Below, one piece after another: positions 1 through 6,780 of a stretch of 64,000 nt of DNA. The position numbers were made by a program, and so were the translations under genes. Source of the DNA: Thermovibrio ammonificans HB-1. GTDB lineage: Bacteria > Aquificota > Aquificia > Desulfurobacteriales > Desulfurobacteriaceae. The notes under the pieces are model-generated. The model did not search any database, was not told where the DNA came from, and was given only the letters and a program-made list of their open reading frames with translations. Each line of letters begins with the position of its first letter. Position 1 is the first letter of the stretch. The stretch is from contig NC_014926.1 in assembly GCF_000185805.1 (NCBI RefSeq), forward strand, positions 1,103,501 to 1,167,500, written 5' to 3'.

Positions 1-299
1 TTAAGGGCTGCGGCTTCCACGAGGCTCCGAGGGGAACCCTCTCCCACTGGACGGTAATCGAAAACGGAAAGATTAAGAACTACCAGGCGGTAGTGCCCTC
101 TACCTGGAACTCCTCCCCCAGGGACGACAAGGGACAGAGGGGACCGTACGAGGCTTCTCTGATAGGGAACCCGCTGGCAATTCCCGAGAAGCCCCTTGAG
201 GTTCTGAGAACGGTTCACTCCTTCGACCCGTGTATAGCCTGCGCCGTTCACATGGTAGACCCCGAGGGTAACGAGATTACAACCGTGAAGGTTCTGTAG
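1..299 (+). CDS. hyaB: [NiFe]-hydrogenase large subunit, C-terminal part
   Basis: Partial at the window edge; the reading frame begins at base 3 and 98 residues are visible. The product splits H2 at a Ni-Fe(CN)2CO site. The peptide contains the EAPRG-LSHW block and the final DPCIACAVH motif, whose two cysteines (with two in the missing N-terminus) bind Ni and Fe. After the motif's His come 15 residues (VHM.. to the end, VKVL), which match the C-terminal extension removed by an endopeptidase such as the HyaD encoded downstream. The match is to membrane-bound uptake (group 1) enzymes. The next gene is its likely cytochrome b anchor, supporting H2 oxidation coupled to the quinone pool. The symbol is by analogy with E. 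coli; the small subunit should lie just upstream of the window. Confidence 0.95.
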   Translation, partial: KGCGFHEAPRGTLSHWTVIENGKIKNYQAVVPSTWNSSPRDDKGQRGPYEASLIGNPLAIPEKPLEVLRTVHSFDPCIACAVHMVDPEGNEITTVKVL

Positions 300-340
300 G
301 GAGGGGCTTCCCTCCCTCCAACTCTATGAGGAGGGACGAA

Positions 341-988
341 ATGGCAACTTACGAGAAGAAGTACGTGTGGAGCATACTGCTGAGGCTGTTCCACTGGACG
401 TTCGCCCCCTCTATCTTCACGCTGATAGTTACAGGGCTCTACATCCACTGGCCCTGGACCAATACGTGGATGGAGGGTAGCCACCAGTTCACAATGGCTA
501 CGATGAGGTGGATACACTTTATAGCGGGAATGCTCTTTACCTGTGCAGTGATAGCAAGGCTCTACCTGTGGTTCTTCGGTAATAAGTACGAGAGGGTTTG
601 GGACTTCCTGCCCATAACCGGCAGGAACATTAAGAACCTTTTCTCTACGCTCCTCTACTACGCCTACCTGACGGACCACCACGAGCACAGGCTCGGCCAC
701 AATGCACTTGCGGGAACGGCATACTTCTTTACAATTCTGCTGGCAATTATCCAGTTTATCTCGGGGCTTTACCTGCTCTACCCCGAGAACAGCTTCTTCG
801 TCTCCCTGGGTTCTGCGATTTTCGGAACTCAGCAGGAGGCCCGCTTTATCCACTACCTGCTCAACTGGTACTTTGCGTGGTTTGCCCTTGTTCACATCTA
901 CATTGTTGTGTGGAACGACGTTAAGAACCCCGAGGGTCTTATCTCCTCTATATTCGACGGGTTCAAGTTTGCAAAGAAAGAGCATTAA
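341..988 (+). CDS. hyaC: Hydrogenase cytochrome b subunit (HyaC/HupC family)
   Basis: This 215-residue integral membrane protein carries electrons from the hydrogenase small subunit to menaquinone. Four hydrophobic segments are visible (roughly residues 20-40, 60-80, 125-145 and 170-192). Candidate haem-ligand histidines lie in LRLFHW (His18), RWIHFIAG and the FALVHIYIVVWND segment. An in-frame ATG at 326 exists, but the ATG at 341 is preceded by a good ribosome-binding site (GAGGAGGGA, 329-337) and gives the usual N-terminus, so I chose it. It lies 41 bases after the large-subunit stop and ahead of a strong hairpin at 1011-1038, so the structural genes may be separately terminated or attenuated from the maturation genes. 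Confidence 0.93.
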   Translation: MATYEKKYVWSILLRLFHWTFAPSIFTLIVTGLYIHWPWTNTWMEGSHQFTMATMRWIHFIAGMLFTCAVIARLYLWFFGNKYERVWDFLPITGRNIKNLFSTLLYYAYLTDHHEHRLGHNALAGTAYFFTILLAIIQFISGLYLLYPENSFFVSLGSAIFGTQQEARFIHYLLNWYFAWFALVHIYIVVWNDVKNPEGLISSIFDGFKFAKKEH

Positions 989-1010
989 GAGATTCGGAGT
1001 TTGCCGAGGG

Positions 1011-1044
1011 GAAGGGGGAGCTTAAAGGCTCCCCCTTCTTTATT
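1011..1044 (+). terminator. Intrinsic terminator or attenuator between hyaC and hyaD
   Basis: A perfect 11-bp stem (GAAGGGGGAGC at 1011-1021 pairing with 1028-1038) with the 6-base loop TTAAAG is followed by TTTATTT. It sits between hyaC and the maturation genes, so it may set the ratio of abundant structural subunits to maturases rather than end the operon completely. Confidence 0.75.
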
Positions 1045-1059
1045 TAAGCCGGAGGTGAA

Positions 1060-1593
1060 ATGGAGAAGATAGGTGTTATGGGCGTGGGAAACGTTCTTCT
1101 GAGGGACGAGGGGTTCGGGGTAAAGCTCCTCTATATTTTGAAGGCAAAGTACGACTTTCCGGAAAACGTTGTGTTGATAGACGGCGGAACGGCAGGAATC
1201 TTCCTCTCCCCGGAGATAGATTACCTCGACAGACTGGTTATTGTAGACGTTGTTAAGGCGGAAGGGGAGCCGGGTAGCGTGAGGATTTACGAGAAAGAGG
1301 ATTTTTTCATAGACAGGCTGCCGCTGAAGCTGTCTCCCCACCAGCTCGGACTCCAGGAGGTTCTGTTGCTGAACGAGCTTAAGGGCACTTGCCCTAAGGA
1401 GGTTAAGCTGATAGGGGTTGTACCAAAGGCCGTTGAAACCGGCACCGGCCTTACTCCGGAGCTTGAGGCGAAGCTCCCCGAAGTTGAGGAGCTGGTTCTA
1501 AAGGTGTTAAGGGAGTGGGGAGTTGAGCCTAAGTTAAAAGAGAGACCGGAAGACCCTCAGATCTGGTGGGAGAAAAAGGTTAAGGAGGCGTAA
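1060..1593 (+). CDS. hyaD: Hydrogenase maturation endopeptidase (HyaD/HybD family)
   Basis: A 177-residue protease that removes the C-terminal peptide of the large subunit after Ni insertion. The N-terminal GVGNVLLRDEGFG motif carries the Ni-sensing acidic residue, and the other expected Ni ligands appear as Asp63 (IVDVVKAE) and His94 (SPHQLG). The ATG has a strong ribosome-binding site (GGAGGTG) 4-5 bases upstream. The C-terminal 25 residues (KLKERPEDPQIWWEKK) extend beyond the catalytic core. The gene abuts hypC exactly: its TAA is followed at once by the hypC ATG. Its substrate is almost certainly the large subunit encoded just upstream. Confidence 0.93.
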   Translation: MEKIGVMGVGNVLLRDEGFGVKLLYILKAKYDFPENVVLIDGGTAGIFLSPEIDYLDRLVIVDVVKAEGEPGSVRIYEKEDFFIDRLPLKLSPHQLGLQEVLLLNELKGTCPKEVKLIGVVPKAVETGTGLTPELEAKLPEVEELVLKVLREWGVEPKLKERPEDPQIWWEKKVKEA

Positions 1594-1836
1594 ATGTGTG
1601 TAGGTGTTCCCATGAAGGTTGTTGAGGTTGATTACCCGATGGCCGTTGCAGAGGCGAAAGGCGTAAGGAGAACCATCAGTTTGATGCTGCTGCTGGAGGG
1701 AGAGGTTAAGGAGGGCGACTACGTTATGGTTCACGTGGGTAACGCTATAGAGAAGCTCGACCCGGAAACGGCAAAGGAGATATGGGACGCCCTTGATGAG
1801 GTTTTAAAGGCAATCGATGAAGGTGAGGGCTACTGA
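1594..1836 (+). CDS. hypC: [NiFe]-hydrogenase maturation chaperone HypC
   Basis: An 80-residue OB-fold chaperone. It starts with the signature MCVGVP, whose Cys2 binds the Fe(CN)2CO unit on transfer from HypD and contacts the large subunit. Length and the central MVHVGNAIEKLD segment are typical. There is no gap to hyaD, and its stop codon overlaps the hypA start by one base (TGATG), indicating translational coupling. HypD, HypE and HypF, needed for cyanide synthesis and delivery, are not in the window. Confidence 0.95.
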   Translation: MCVGVPMKVVEVDYPMAVAEAKGVRRTISLMLLLEGEVKEGDYVMVHVGNAIEKLDPETAKEIWDALDEVLKAIDEGEGY

Positions 1837-2186
1837 TGCACGAAACCTCTATAGCAATGGGTTTTCTGGAATCTTTAAGCCAGCTGCTCGAGAGGGAGAA
1901 GGCAAAAAAGGTGGTGAAGGTAAGGGTGAGAATCGGGAAGCTCTCGGGCATAGTAGTGGACTCCTTCGTTTTTGCCTTTGACGCCCTTAAGGGGCAGTTT
2001 AAGGGGCTTGAGGAGACCGAGCTCGTTGTGGAGGAGTCGCCAATAAGGTACAGGTGCAACAGCTGCGGCCACGAGTTTACGGTGGAGACGGTGTTTTTCC
2101 CGGAGTGTCCGAAGTGTGGGGCGGTGGACCTGAAGCTCCTGTCGGGAGAGGAGCTTCAGGTAATAGACGCAGAAATAGAGGTGTGA
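1836..2186 (+). CDS. hypA: Hydrogenase nickel incorporation protein HypA
   Basis: A 116-residue nickel metallochaperone that works with HypB. The N-terminal MHE puts the Ni-binding His at position 2. A structural zinc site is visible as two CxxC pairs (Cys74/77 in RCNSCG and Cys91/94 in ECPKCG). The start overlaps the hypC stop by one base. Between hypA and its usual partner hypB lies a methyltransferase gene, an unusual insertion. Confidence 0.96.
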   Translation: MHETSIAMGFLESLSQLLEREKAKKVVKVRVRIGKLSGIVVDSFVFAFDALKGQFKGLEETELVVEESPIRYRCNSCGHEFTVETVFFPECPKCGAVDLKLLSGEELQVIDAEIEV

Positions 2187-2187
2187 A

Positions 2188-2886
2188 ATGGTCGTAAAGA
2201 GAATCTTCAACGGCAAGTTCGCCCACTACTACGAAAACGTGATAAACAGGATATCGAGCCCTCTCTACACCGACAGGTGGAGAAGGTCGCTCGTAGATAA
2301 AGTGGTGGAGCTTTTCCCCAACGCCAAAACCGTAATAGACTGCTGCAGCGGTGCAGGGAACGTGGGGAAGCTCTTTTTAAAGAAAAATCCCGGAGTGAAG
2401 CTCTTAAACTGCGACATAAGCAAACCCCTACTGAAAATGGCAAAGGAGCGTTTAAAGGAAAAGGCCTTTTACGTCTGCTCCGACAACAGGTTCTACCCTA
2501 TAAAGAGTAACTCCGTTGACGTAATCTTCTCCTCTTTCTGCGTCAGGAACTCACCCGACCCTCTACTAACAATAGGTGAGAGCTTCCGGGTCCTCAAACG
2601 GGGCGGGCTGCTTGCAGTTCTCGACTTCTTCAGGAACGACTCCCTCTCCCCGGTCTACCTCATAAACTCGGCCCTCTTCCGCTCCTTCATGGAGGCGAAC
2701 AAACTGGTGTCAAAGGAAGCAAAAGAAGCGATAGAGTACCTCTTTGAATCGATAGAGCGGTTCTTCACAAAGGAGGAGTTCCTCGAAATCCTCAGGGGAA
2801 CCGGCTTTACCCCCCTACACGTAAAAGACTTCATGGGCGGAATAGCAACCACAATAGTAGCGGTTAAGGAGGTGAAAAATGTGTGA
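2188..2886 (+). CDS. SAM-dependent methyltransferase, UbiE/MenG-like
   Basis: A 232-residue class I methyltransferase. Motif I is visible as VIDCCSGAGNVGKLF (about residues 48-62), followed by the acidic strand-2 region (LLNCDIS), the FSSFCVRNSPDP segment resembling the UbiE/MenG 'GLRN..D' motif, and FRVLKRGG. This points to C-methylation of demethylmenaquinone, but substrate assignment is inference. The motif I sequence CCSGAG differs from the usual DVxxGTGD, so another small-molecule substrate is possible. It starts two bases after the hypA stop and overlaps hypB by 8 bases, so it is translated within the hydrogenase maturation operon. If it is MenG, the operon would couple hydrogenase assembly with production of its electron acceptor. 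Confidence 0.75.
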   Translation: MVVKRIFNGKFAHYYENVINRISSPLYTDRWRRSLVDKVVELFPNAKTVIDCCSGAGNVGKLFLKKNPGVKLLNCDISKPLLKMAKERLKEKAFYVCSDNRFYPIKSNSVDVIFSSFCVRNSPDPLLTIGESFRVLKRGGLLAVLDFFRNDSLSPVYLINSALFRSFMEANKLVSKEAKEAIEYLFESIERFFTKEEFLEILRGTGFTPLHVKDFMGGIATTIVAVKEVKNV

Positions 2887-3637
2887 CGTATGCGGATGTG
2901 GCAACCACGACCACAGCCACGACCACACGGTTGTAACAGACGACACAACAAGGAGGAACGTAGAAATTAAGCAGAGCCTGCTGAGCCGCAACGAGCAGGT
3001 AGCCGCATCCAACAGGGAGCACTTCGACAGGCACAACATACTGGCAATTAACCTCATAAGCTCTCCCGGCTCGGGAAAGACCACCCTCCTCGAGAAGACG
3101 ATAGAGGCCCTTAAAGACGAGTTCAAAATAGGAGTTCTCGAAGGGGACATCGAAACCGAGAGGGACGCAGAGAGAGTGAGGGCCAAAGGGGCCGCTGCCG
3201 TTCAGCTTACAACGGGAGGAGCCTGCCACCTTGAGGCACCACTCGTCCACAAAGGCTTCCACGCCCTTGAGAAACAGATGGAGGGCTACCCCGACATCCT
3301 CTTCATCGAAAACGTAGGGAACCTGGTATGTCCTTCCTCTTTCTACCTGGGAGAGCACCTGAGGGTTGTTCTCGTGTCGGTTCCGGAAGGACCGGACAAG
3401 CCGGCAAAGTACCCCAAGGCCTTCAAAACCTCCGACGTTTTCATCATCACAAAAGCCGACCTTCTTCCCTTCTTCGACTTCGACGTTGAAAAAGTTAAAG
3501 AAGAGGCCCTCTCGCTCAACCCCAACCTGAAGGTCTTTGTTGTATCGGCAAAAACCGGAGAGGGCCTTCAGGAGTGGTTCCAGTTCCTAAGGGAGAAGGT
3601 TTACGAAAAGAAAGGTGCCGCTAAAGAGACAAAGTAG
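2879..3637 (+). CDS. hypB: Hydrogenase nickel incorporation GTPase HypB
   Basis: A 252-residue GTPase that powers Ni delivery with HypA. The N-terminus carries the high-affinity Ni motif CxxCGC (MCDVCGCG) and a short His-rich stretch (HDHSHDH) that may store nickel. The P-loop is SSPGSGKTT (about 61-69). The GGACHLE segment supplies the metal-site Cys and His at the dimer interface. ENVGNLVCP and TKADLL are the later G-domain motifs. The ATG overlaps the methyltransferase stop by 8 bases and uses the GAGGTG in that gene's end as its ribosome-binding site. Confidence 0.96.
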   Translation: MCDVCGCGNHDHSHDHTVVTDDTTRRNVEIKQSLLSRNEQVAASNREHFDRHNILAINLISSPGSGKTTLLEKTIEALKDEFKIGVLEGDIETERDAERVRAKGAAAVQLTTGGACHLEAPLVHKGFHALEKQMEGYPDILFIENVGNLVCPSSFYLGEHLRVVLVSVPEGPDKPAKYPKAFKTSDVFIITKADLLPFFDFDVEKVKEEALSLNPNLKVFVVSAKTGEGLQEWFQFLREKVYEKKGAAKETK

Positions 3638-3646
3638 TTGCTCTGC

Positions 3647-3677
3647 GGCCCCTACCCTATATTTAGGGTTAGGGGCC
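3647..3677. other. Inverted repeat between hypB and the small lipoprotein gene
   Basis: GGCCCCTA/CCCT pairs with AGGG/TTAGGGGCC around a 6-base loop (ATATTT), with one bulged base. The + strand is followed by ATAAAAAAAC rather than a T run, so this is not a canonical terminator for hypB. It could be an mRNA-stabilising structure or a processing site. Confidence 0.45.
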
Positions 3678-3703
3678 ATAAAAAAACAAATAACGGGGGA
3701 GCG

Positions 3704-3994
3704 GTGCTTCCGAGGCTTGTTGGTGGGGCGATACTGACAACGGTTACCTTCTGCTTTGCGTCGTGTGACTCAAGTTACAAGATTCACAAGTACAGAGGGG
3801 AGATATCCCTGGTAAGGTCCAGGTGTAAGGTCGGGAAAAGGCTTTTAAAACAGGAGTTCCCGCGGAGCACCTTCAGGCTGAAGGACCCTCAAAACTGCAC
3901 CTACGAGTTTGAAGTGTGGTTCTCCAAGCCGAAAAGGGAGCTTCAAACCCGCCTTCTAAGATATCCCTTCGTAAAAACGGTTAAGCTCCAGTGA
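3704..3994 (+). CDS. Small putative lipoprotein, unknown function
   Basis: I do not recognise the family. The open frame reaches back to 3638, but the best start is the GTG at 3704, with a GGGGGAG ribosome-binding site just upstream. This gives 96 residues beginning with a signal-like segment (LVGGAILTTVTFCFASC) ending in a plausible lipobox (FASC, Cys21). The mature part is basic and contains two more cysteines (Cys in RSRCKVG and in PQNCTYEF), which could form a disulphide. It ends VKTVKLQ. It follows hypB by 66 bases that include a long inverted repeat, and precedes a sigma-70-like promoter for the next operon. It may be the last gene of the hydrogenase transcript or a free-standing gene. 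Confidence 0.5.
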   Translation: MLPRLVGGAILTTVTFCFASCDSSYKIHKYRGEISLVRSRCKVGKRLLKQEFPRSTFRLKDPQNCTYEFEVWFSKPKRELQTRLLRYPFVKTVKLQ

Positions 3995-3997
3995 CCC

Positions 3998-4025
3998 TTG
4001 AAATCTCCGGCCTCCTTACTGTAAT
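3998..4025 (+). promoter_or_regulatory. Sigma-70-like promoter upstream of tolC
   Basis: A -35 box TTGAAA (3998-4003) and a -10 box TGTAAT (4020-4025) are separated by 16 bases. They lie directly after the stop of the small lipoprotein gene and 40 bases before the tolC start. Confidence 0.55.
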
Positions 4026-4064
4026 GTTTTCTTAACACCTTACGCTTAAAAACAGGGAGAAAAA

Positions 4065-5423
4065 GTGAGGCTTCTAACCGCCGCTTTTGCCGCCTTGGCG
4101 TTTGCAACGCAGCAGAGCTTCGCCTTCACGGCAGACGAAGTAGCAAAGCTCGTAAGGGAGCGCAACCTACAGGTTCTTGCGGCAAAGGAACAGCTCAAAG
4201 GGGCCCTATTCCAAGAGAAAGCAACCAAAAAGAGCTTCCTCCCCCAACTAACCCTCTCGGGCTCCTTCTTCGAGAACTACCAGAGCGCCTTCCCCAAAGG
4301 GTGGCAGCAGAGCTACACCCTCTCGGCAACAGTCACCGACCAGCTCGTAAACTTCCAACAGCTGGACCAGCTCAAAATAGACAGAACCCAAGTAGAAATT
4401 CAGAAAGCGAACCTATCGGGCACGCTACTGGAGCAGCTCTACCAGGCCCTCAACCTATTCCTCGAGGCCGGTGCCCAAAGGGAGAAAGTGAAAATACGGA
4501 AAGAGCTCCTAAACTCGGCACAGCAGATATTCAAAGTGGCCCAAAAAAAGTACAGAGAGGGCCTCGTAATGGTTACAGACCTTTTAAAGGCAAAGGCGGA
4601 AGTAGACTCAGCAAAGAGGGCACTGGTAGAGGAAGAAAACAGGTACAGGAAAACGCTTAACAGGCTCAACGAACTGCTGAACACCCGACTAAAGGGAGAG
4701 CCAGAGGTCTGCTTCTTCACCGAAGAGCTGAAAATCAACCGTAAGGAGCTTCTAAAAAGAGCCCTGAGCCTGCGGCCGGAGCTGAAACAGCAGGAGAAGG
4801 GAGTAAAACTTTCCAAGCTCCAGGTTCAACAAATCCAAGACACACTAAAACCGAACTTAAACTTAAGCGTTTCGGTCAGCAGAACGGGCACCCAGTTCCT
4901 ACCGTCCGATAAAACGGTATCGGCGGGAATCACCATAAACTTCCCCGTTTTCGACAGCGGAGTCACAAAGGCCCGGGCACTCTCTGCTGAGTCCGGCGTT
5001 AAAGTGGCCCAACTTCAGCTCCAAGAGCTGAAAAACCGAATAAAACGGGAAGTCCTAAACGCCGTAGCCGACGTAGAATCGGGCTACCAAAGGCTAAAGG
5101 CGGCAGAGAGCTCCCTCAACTTCTACAGAAAAGCCTACAGCCGGAGCCTAAACGAGTACAGGCTCGGCGTCACAGACATAGTCTCACTACTTCAGGCCTT
5201 TAACGCCCTGAAAAACGGCGAAGAGGAGTACATAGACGCACTCCTCAGCTACAACCAGGCGATACTCAACCTCGACAGAACAACCGGCCAGCTCTTAACC
5301 GGAGGTTTCTATGAAGAAGTTTCTCGCTGCTCTGATAGTTTTGGCACTACTCGCAGCAGCGGTAGTAGCGATAAAGGGGAGAAAGGGGCAAGAGCTCGTT
5401 CCCGTTCAGGTAGTAACGGTTAA
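4065..5423 (+). CDS. tolC: TolC-family outer-membrane efflux protein
   Basis: A 452-residue outer-membrane factor that forms the trans-envelope duct of tripartite pumps or type I secretion. It has a GTG start behind GGGAG, then a signal peptide (residues 1-20, cleavage near FAF). The rest is the usual internal duplication of long coiled-coil helices; AxxYRxGxxxVxDLLKA-like blocks occur twice (REGLVMVTDLLKAKAEV and EYRLGVTDIVSLLQAF). The reading frame does not stop before the next gene: its last 37 residues (Ser/Gly/Arg-rich after TTGQLLTGGFYEE) are read from DNA that also encodes the adaptor's N-terminus, a 113-base overlap. This tail has no TolC character and is probably structurally dispensable. 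Confidence 0.88.
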   Translation: MRLLTAAFAALAFATQQSFAFTADEVAKLVRERNLQVLAAKEQLKGALFQEKATKKSFLPQLTLSGSFFENYQSAFPKGWQQSYTLSATVTDQLVNFQQLDQLKIDRTQVEIQKANLSGTLLEQLYQALNLFLEAGAQREKVKIRKELLNSAQQIFKVAQKKYREGLVMVTDLLKAKAEVDSAKRALVEEENRYRKTLNRLNELLNTRLKGEPEVCFFTEELKINRKELLKRALSLRPELKQQEKGVKLSKLQVQQIQDTLKPNLNLSVSVSRTGTQFLPSDKTVSAGITINFPVFDSGVTKARALSAESGVKVAQLQLQELKNRIKREVLNAVADVESGYQRLKAAESSLNFYRKAYSRSLNEYRLGVTDIVSLLQAFNALKNGEEEYIDALLSYNQAILNLDRTTGQLLTGGFYEEVSRCSDSFGTTRSSGSSDKGEKGARARSRSGSNG

Positions 5424-6552
5424 AAAGGGAGAAGTCAGAAAAGAGATAGAGGCCACGGGAATAATAAAGCCGCAGGTCGGCGCAGAGATAAAAGTGGGGG
5501 CGAGGATATCCGGAACGGTGGTAAAAGAAAACGTTAAAGTGGGAGACTTCGTAAAAAAGGGCGACCTCATAGCGGTAATAGACAACAGAGAGCTTAAAGA
5601 GGCCCTGAAAAGGGCCCGGGCCAATCTGGAAGAGATAAAGAGGAGCTACCCGGAACGCATAGCACGCCAGAAGTTCCTCGTTGAAAGTGCAAAAACCCAG
5701 CTCAAACAGGCAGAGGCCAAACTAAAGGCGGAGGAGGAGAACTACAGAGTTAAAAAGTGGAAGTTTGAAAGGCAGAAAGAGCTTCTATCGATAGGCTACA
5801 CAACGCCCGAGAAGTTCAAAGAGGCCAAACAGGCCCTTGCTCTTGCAGAGAGCAACCTAAAAGCAGCCAAAGAAGGCGTTAAACAGGCCCTTTACAACCT
5901 AAAGGCTCAAGAGGCAGAGCTAAAAAGGCTAAAGGCCGAATTCCAGGAGAACCTCAAGAAAGCAGAAGCCGACCTTAAACAGGCCCAGATTCGCTACTCC
6001 TACTCCTACATCTACGCCCCCATGAGCGGGATAATCTCCTTCGTCTCCACCCAGAAAGGGGAAACGGTAGTTGCCGGCCTCAACGCTCCCCAGTTCGTGA
6101 CGATACTCGACCCTAAGAGGCTCGAGAACTGGATATACGTAGACGAAACAGAAATAGGAAAGGTCAAAAAGGGTATGCCGGTAGAGTTCACCGTAGACGC
6201 CTACCCCGGGAAGGTGTTCAAAGGCAAAGTAGTGGAGATATACCCAAAACCCAAGATTCTCAACAACGTGGTTTACTACATAGTTGTGGCAAGGGGCTTT
6301 AAGAACGTAGAGCTCCTCAGGCCGGAAATGACAACCCACAACACCGTAATAGCCGGCGTCCGCAAAGGGGTTTTAGTCGTTCCGAACGCGGCCGTAAAGT
6401 GGAAAAACGGCCACTACGTAGTCTACAAAGTGGTAGGCGGAAAAGTAGTAGAGGTTCCCGTTAAAGTGGGGTGGAGCGACGAAAACTACACCCAGATAGT
6501 TGAGGGGCTGAAAGAGGGCGACAAGGTGGCCCTATCGGTAAGGAGGCGGTAG
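5311..6552 (+). CDS. Periplasmic adaptor protein of a tripartite pump (MacA/HlyD type)
   Basis: A 413-residue membrane-fusion protein. It has an N-terminal membrane anchor (residues 3-21) and a biotinyl-lipoyl half-motif (GARISGTVVKENVKVGDFVKKGDLIAVID). A long alpha-hairpin rich in Lys/Glu/Ala follows (about 85-220), then the second lipoyl half (YSYIYAPMSGIISF) and a beta-barrel domain (VDETEIGKVKKGMPVEFTVDAYPG). The layout fits MacA, which pairs with the MacB ABC transporter and TolC. The ATG follows a GGAGGT ribosome-binding site inside the tolC reading frame. No MacB or other inner-membrane pump lies next to it; the operon seems to end at 6552. Confidence 0.88.
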   Translation: MKKFLAALIVLALLAAAVVAIKGRKGQELVPVQVVTVKKGEVRKEIEATGIIKPQVGAEIKVGARISGTVVKENVKVGDFVKKGDLIAVIDNRELKEALKRARANLEEIKRSYPERIARQKFLVESAKTQLKQAEAKLKAEEENYRVKKWKFERQKELLSIGYTTPEKFKEAKQALALAESNLKAAKEGVKQALYNLKAQEAELKRLKAEFQENLKKAEADLKQAQIRYSYSYIYAPMSGIISFVSTQKGETVVAGLNAPQFVTILDPKRLENWIYVDETEIGKVKKGMPVEFTVDAYPGKVFKGKVVEIYPKPKILNNVVYYIVVARGFKNVELLRPEMTTHNTVIAGVRKGVLVVPNAAVKWKNGHYVVYKVVGGKVVEVPVKVGWSDENYTQIVEGLKEGDKVALSVRRR

Positions 6553-6580
6553 TTGACTTTTAACCCGGTGGCCATAAGTT
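6553..6580 (+). promoter_or_regulatory. Possible promoter for the rubredoxin-flavodiiron operon
   Basis: TTGACT (6553-6558) is followed after 16 bases by TAAGTT (6575-6580), a good -35 with a weak -10, in the 63-base gap before the rubredoxin gene. Confidence 0.35.
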
Positions 6581-6615
6581 GAAATTGAGAACCATTACTA
6601 TTTAAGGAGGCCGCC

Positions 6616-6780
6616 GTGAAGAAGTTCTATTGTGTTCCCTGCGGATACGTTTACGACCCCGAGCTGGGAGACCCCGACAACGGGATACCTCCGGGAACGC
6701 CGTTTGAAGAGCTTCCCGACGACTGGACCTGCCCCTGGTGCGGAGCCGGAAAGGAAGACTTTGAACCTCTGGAGGAGTGA
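6616..6780 (+). CDS. rub: Rubredoxin
   Basis: A 54-residue one-iron electron carrier. The four Fe ligands are Cys6 and Cys9 ([10 protein letters not shown]) and Cys39 and Cys42 ([11 protein letters not shown]), with typical rubredoxin features between them ([20 protein letters not shown]). It begins with GTG behind AAGGAGG. Its stop overlaps the flavodiiron ATG by one base, so the two proteins are made together; rubredoxin is the standard electron donor to flavodiiron proteins. Confidence 0.97.
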   Translation: MKKFYCVPCGYVYDPELGDPDNGIPPGTPFEELPDDWTCPWCGAGKEDFEPLEE

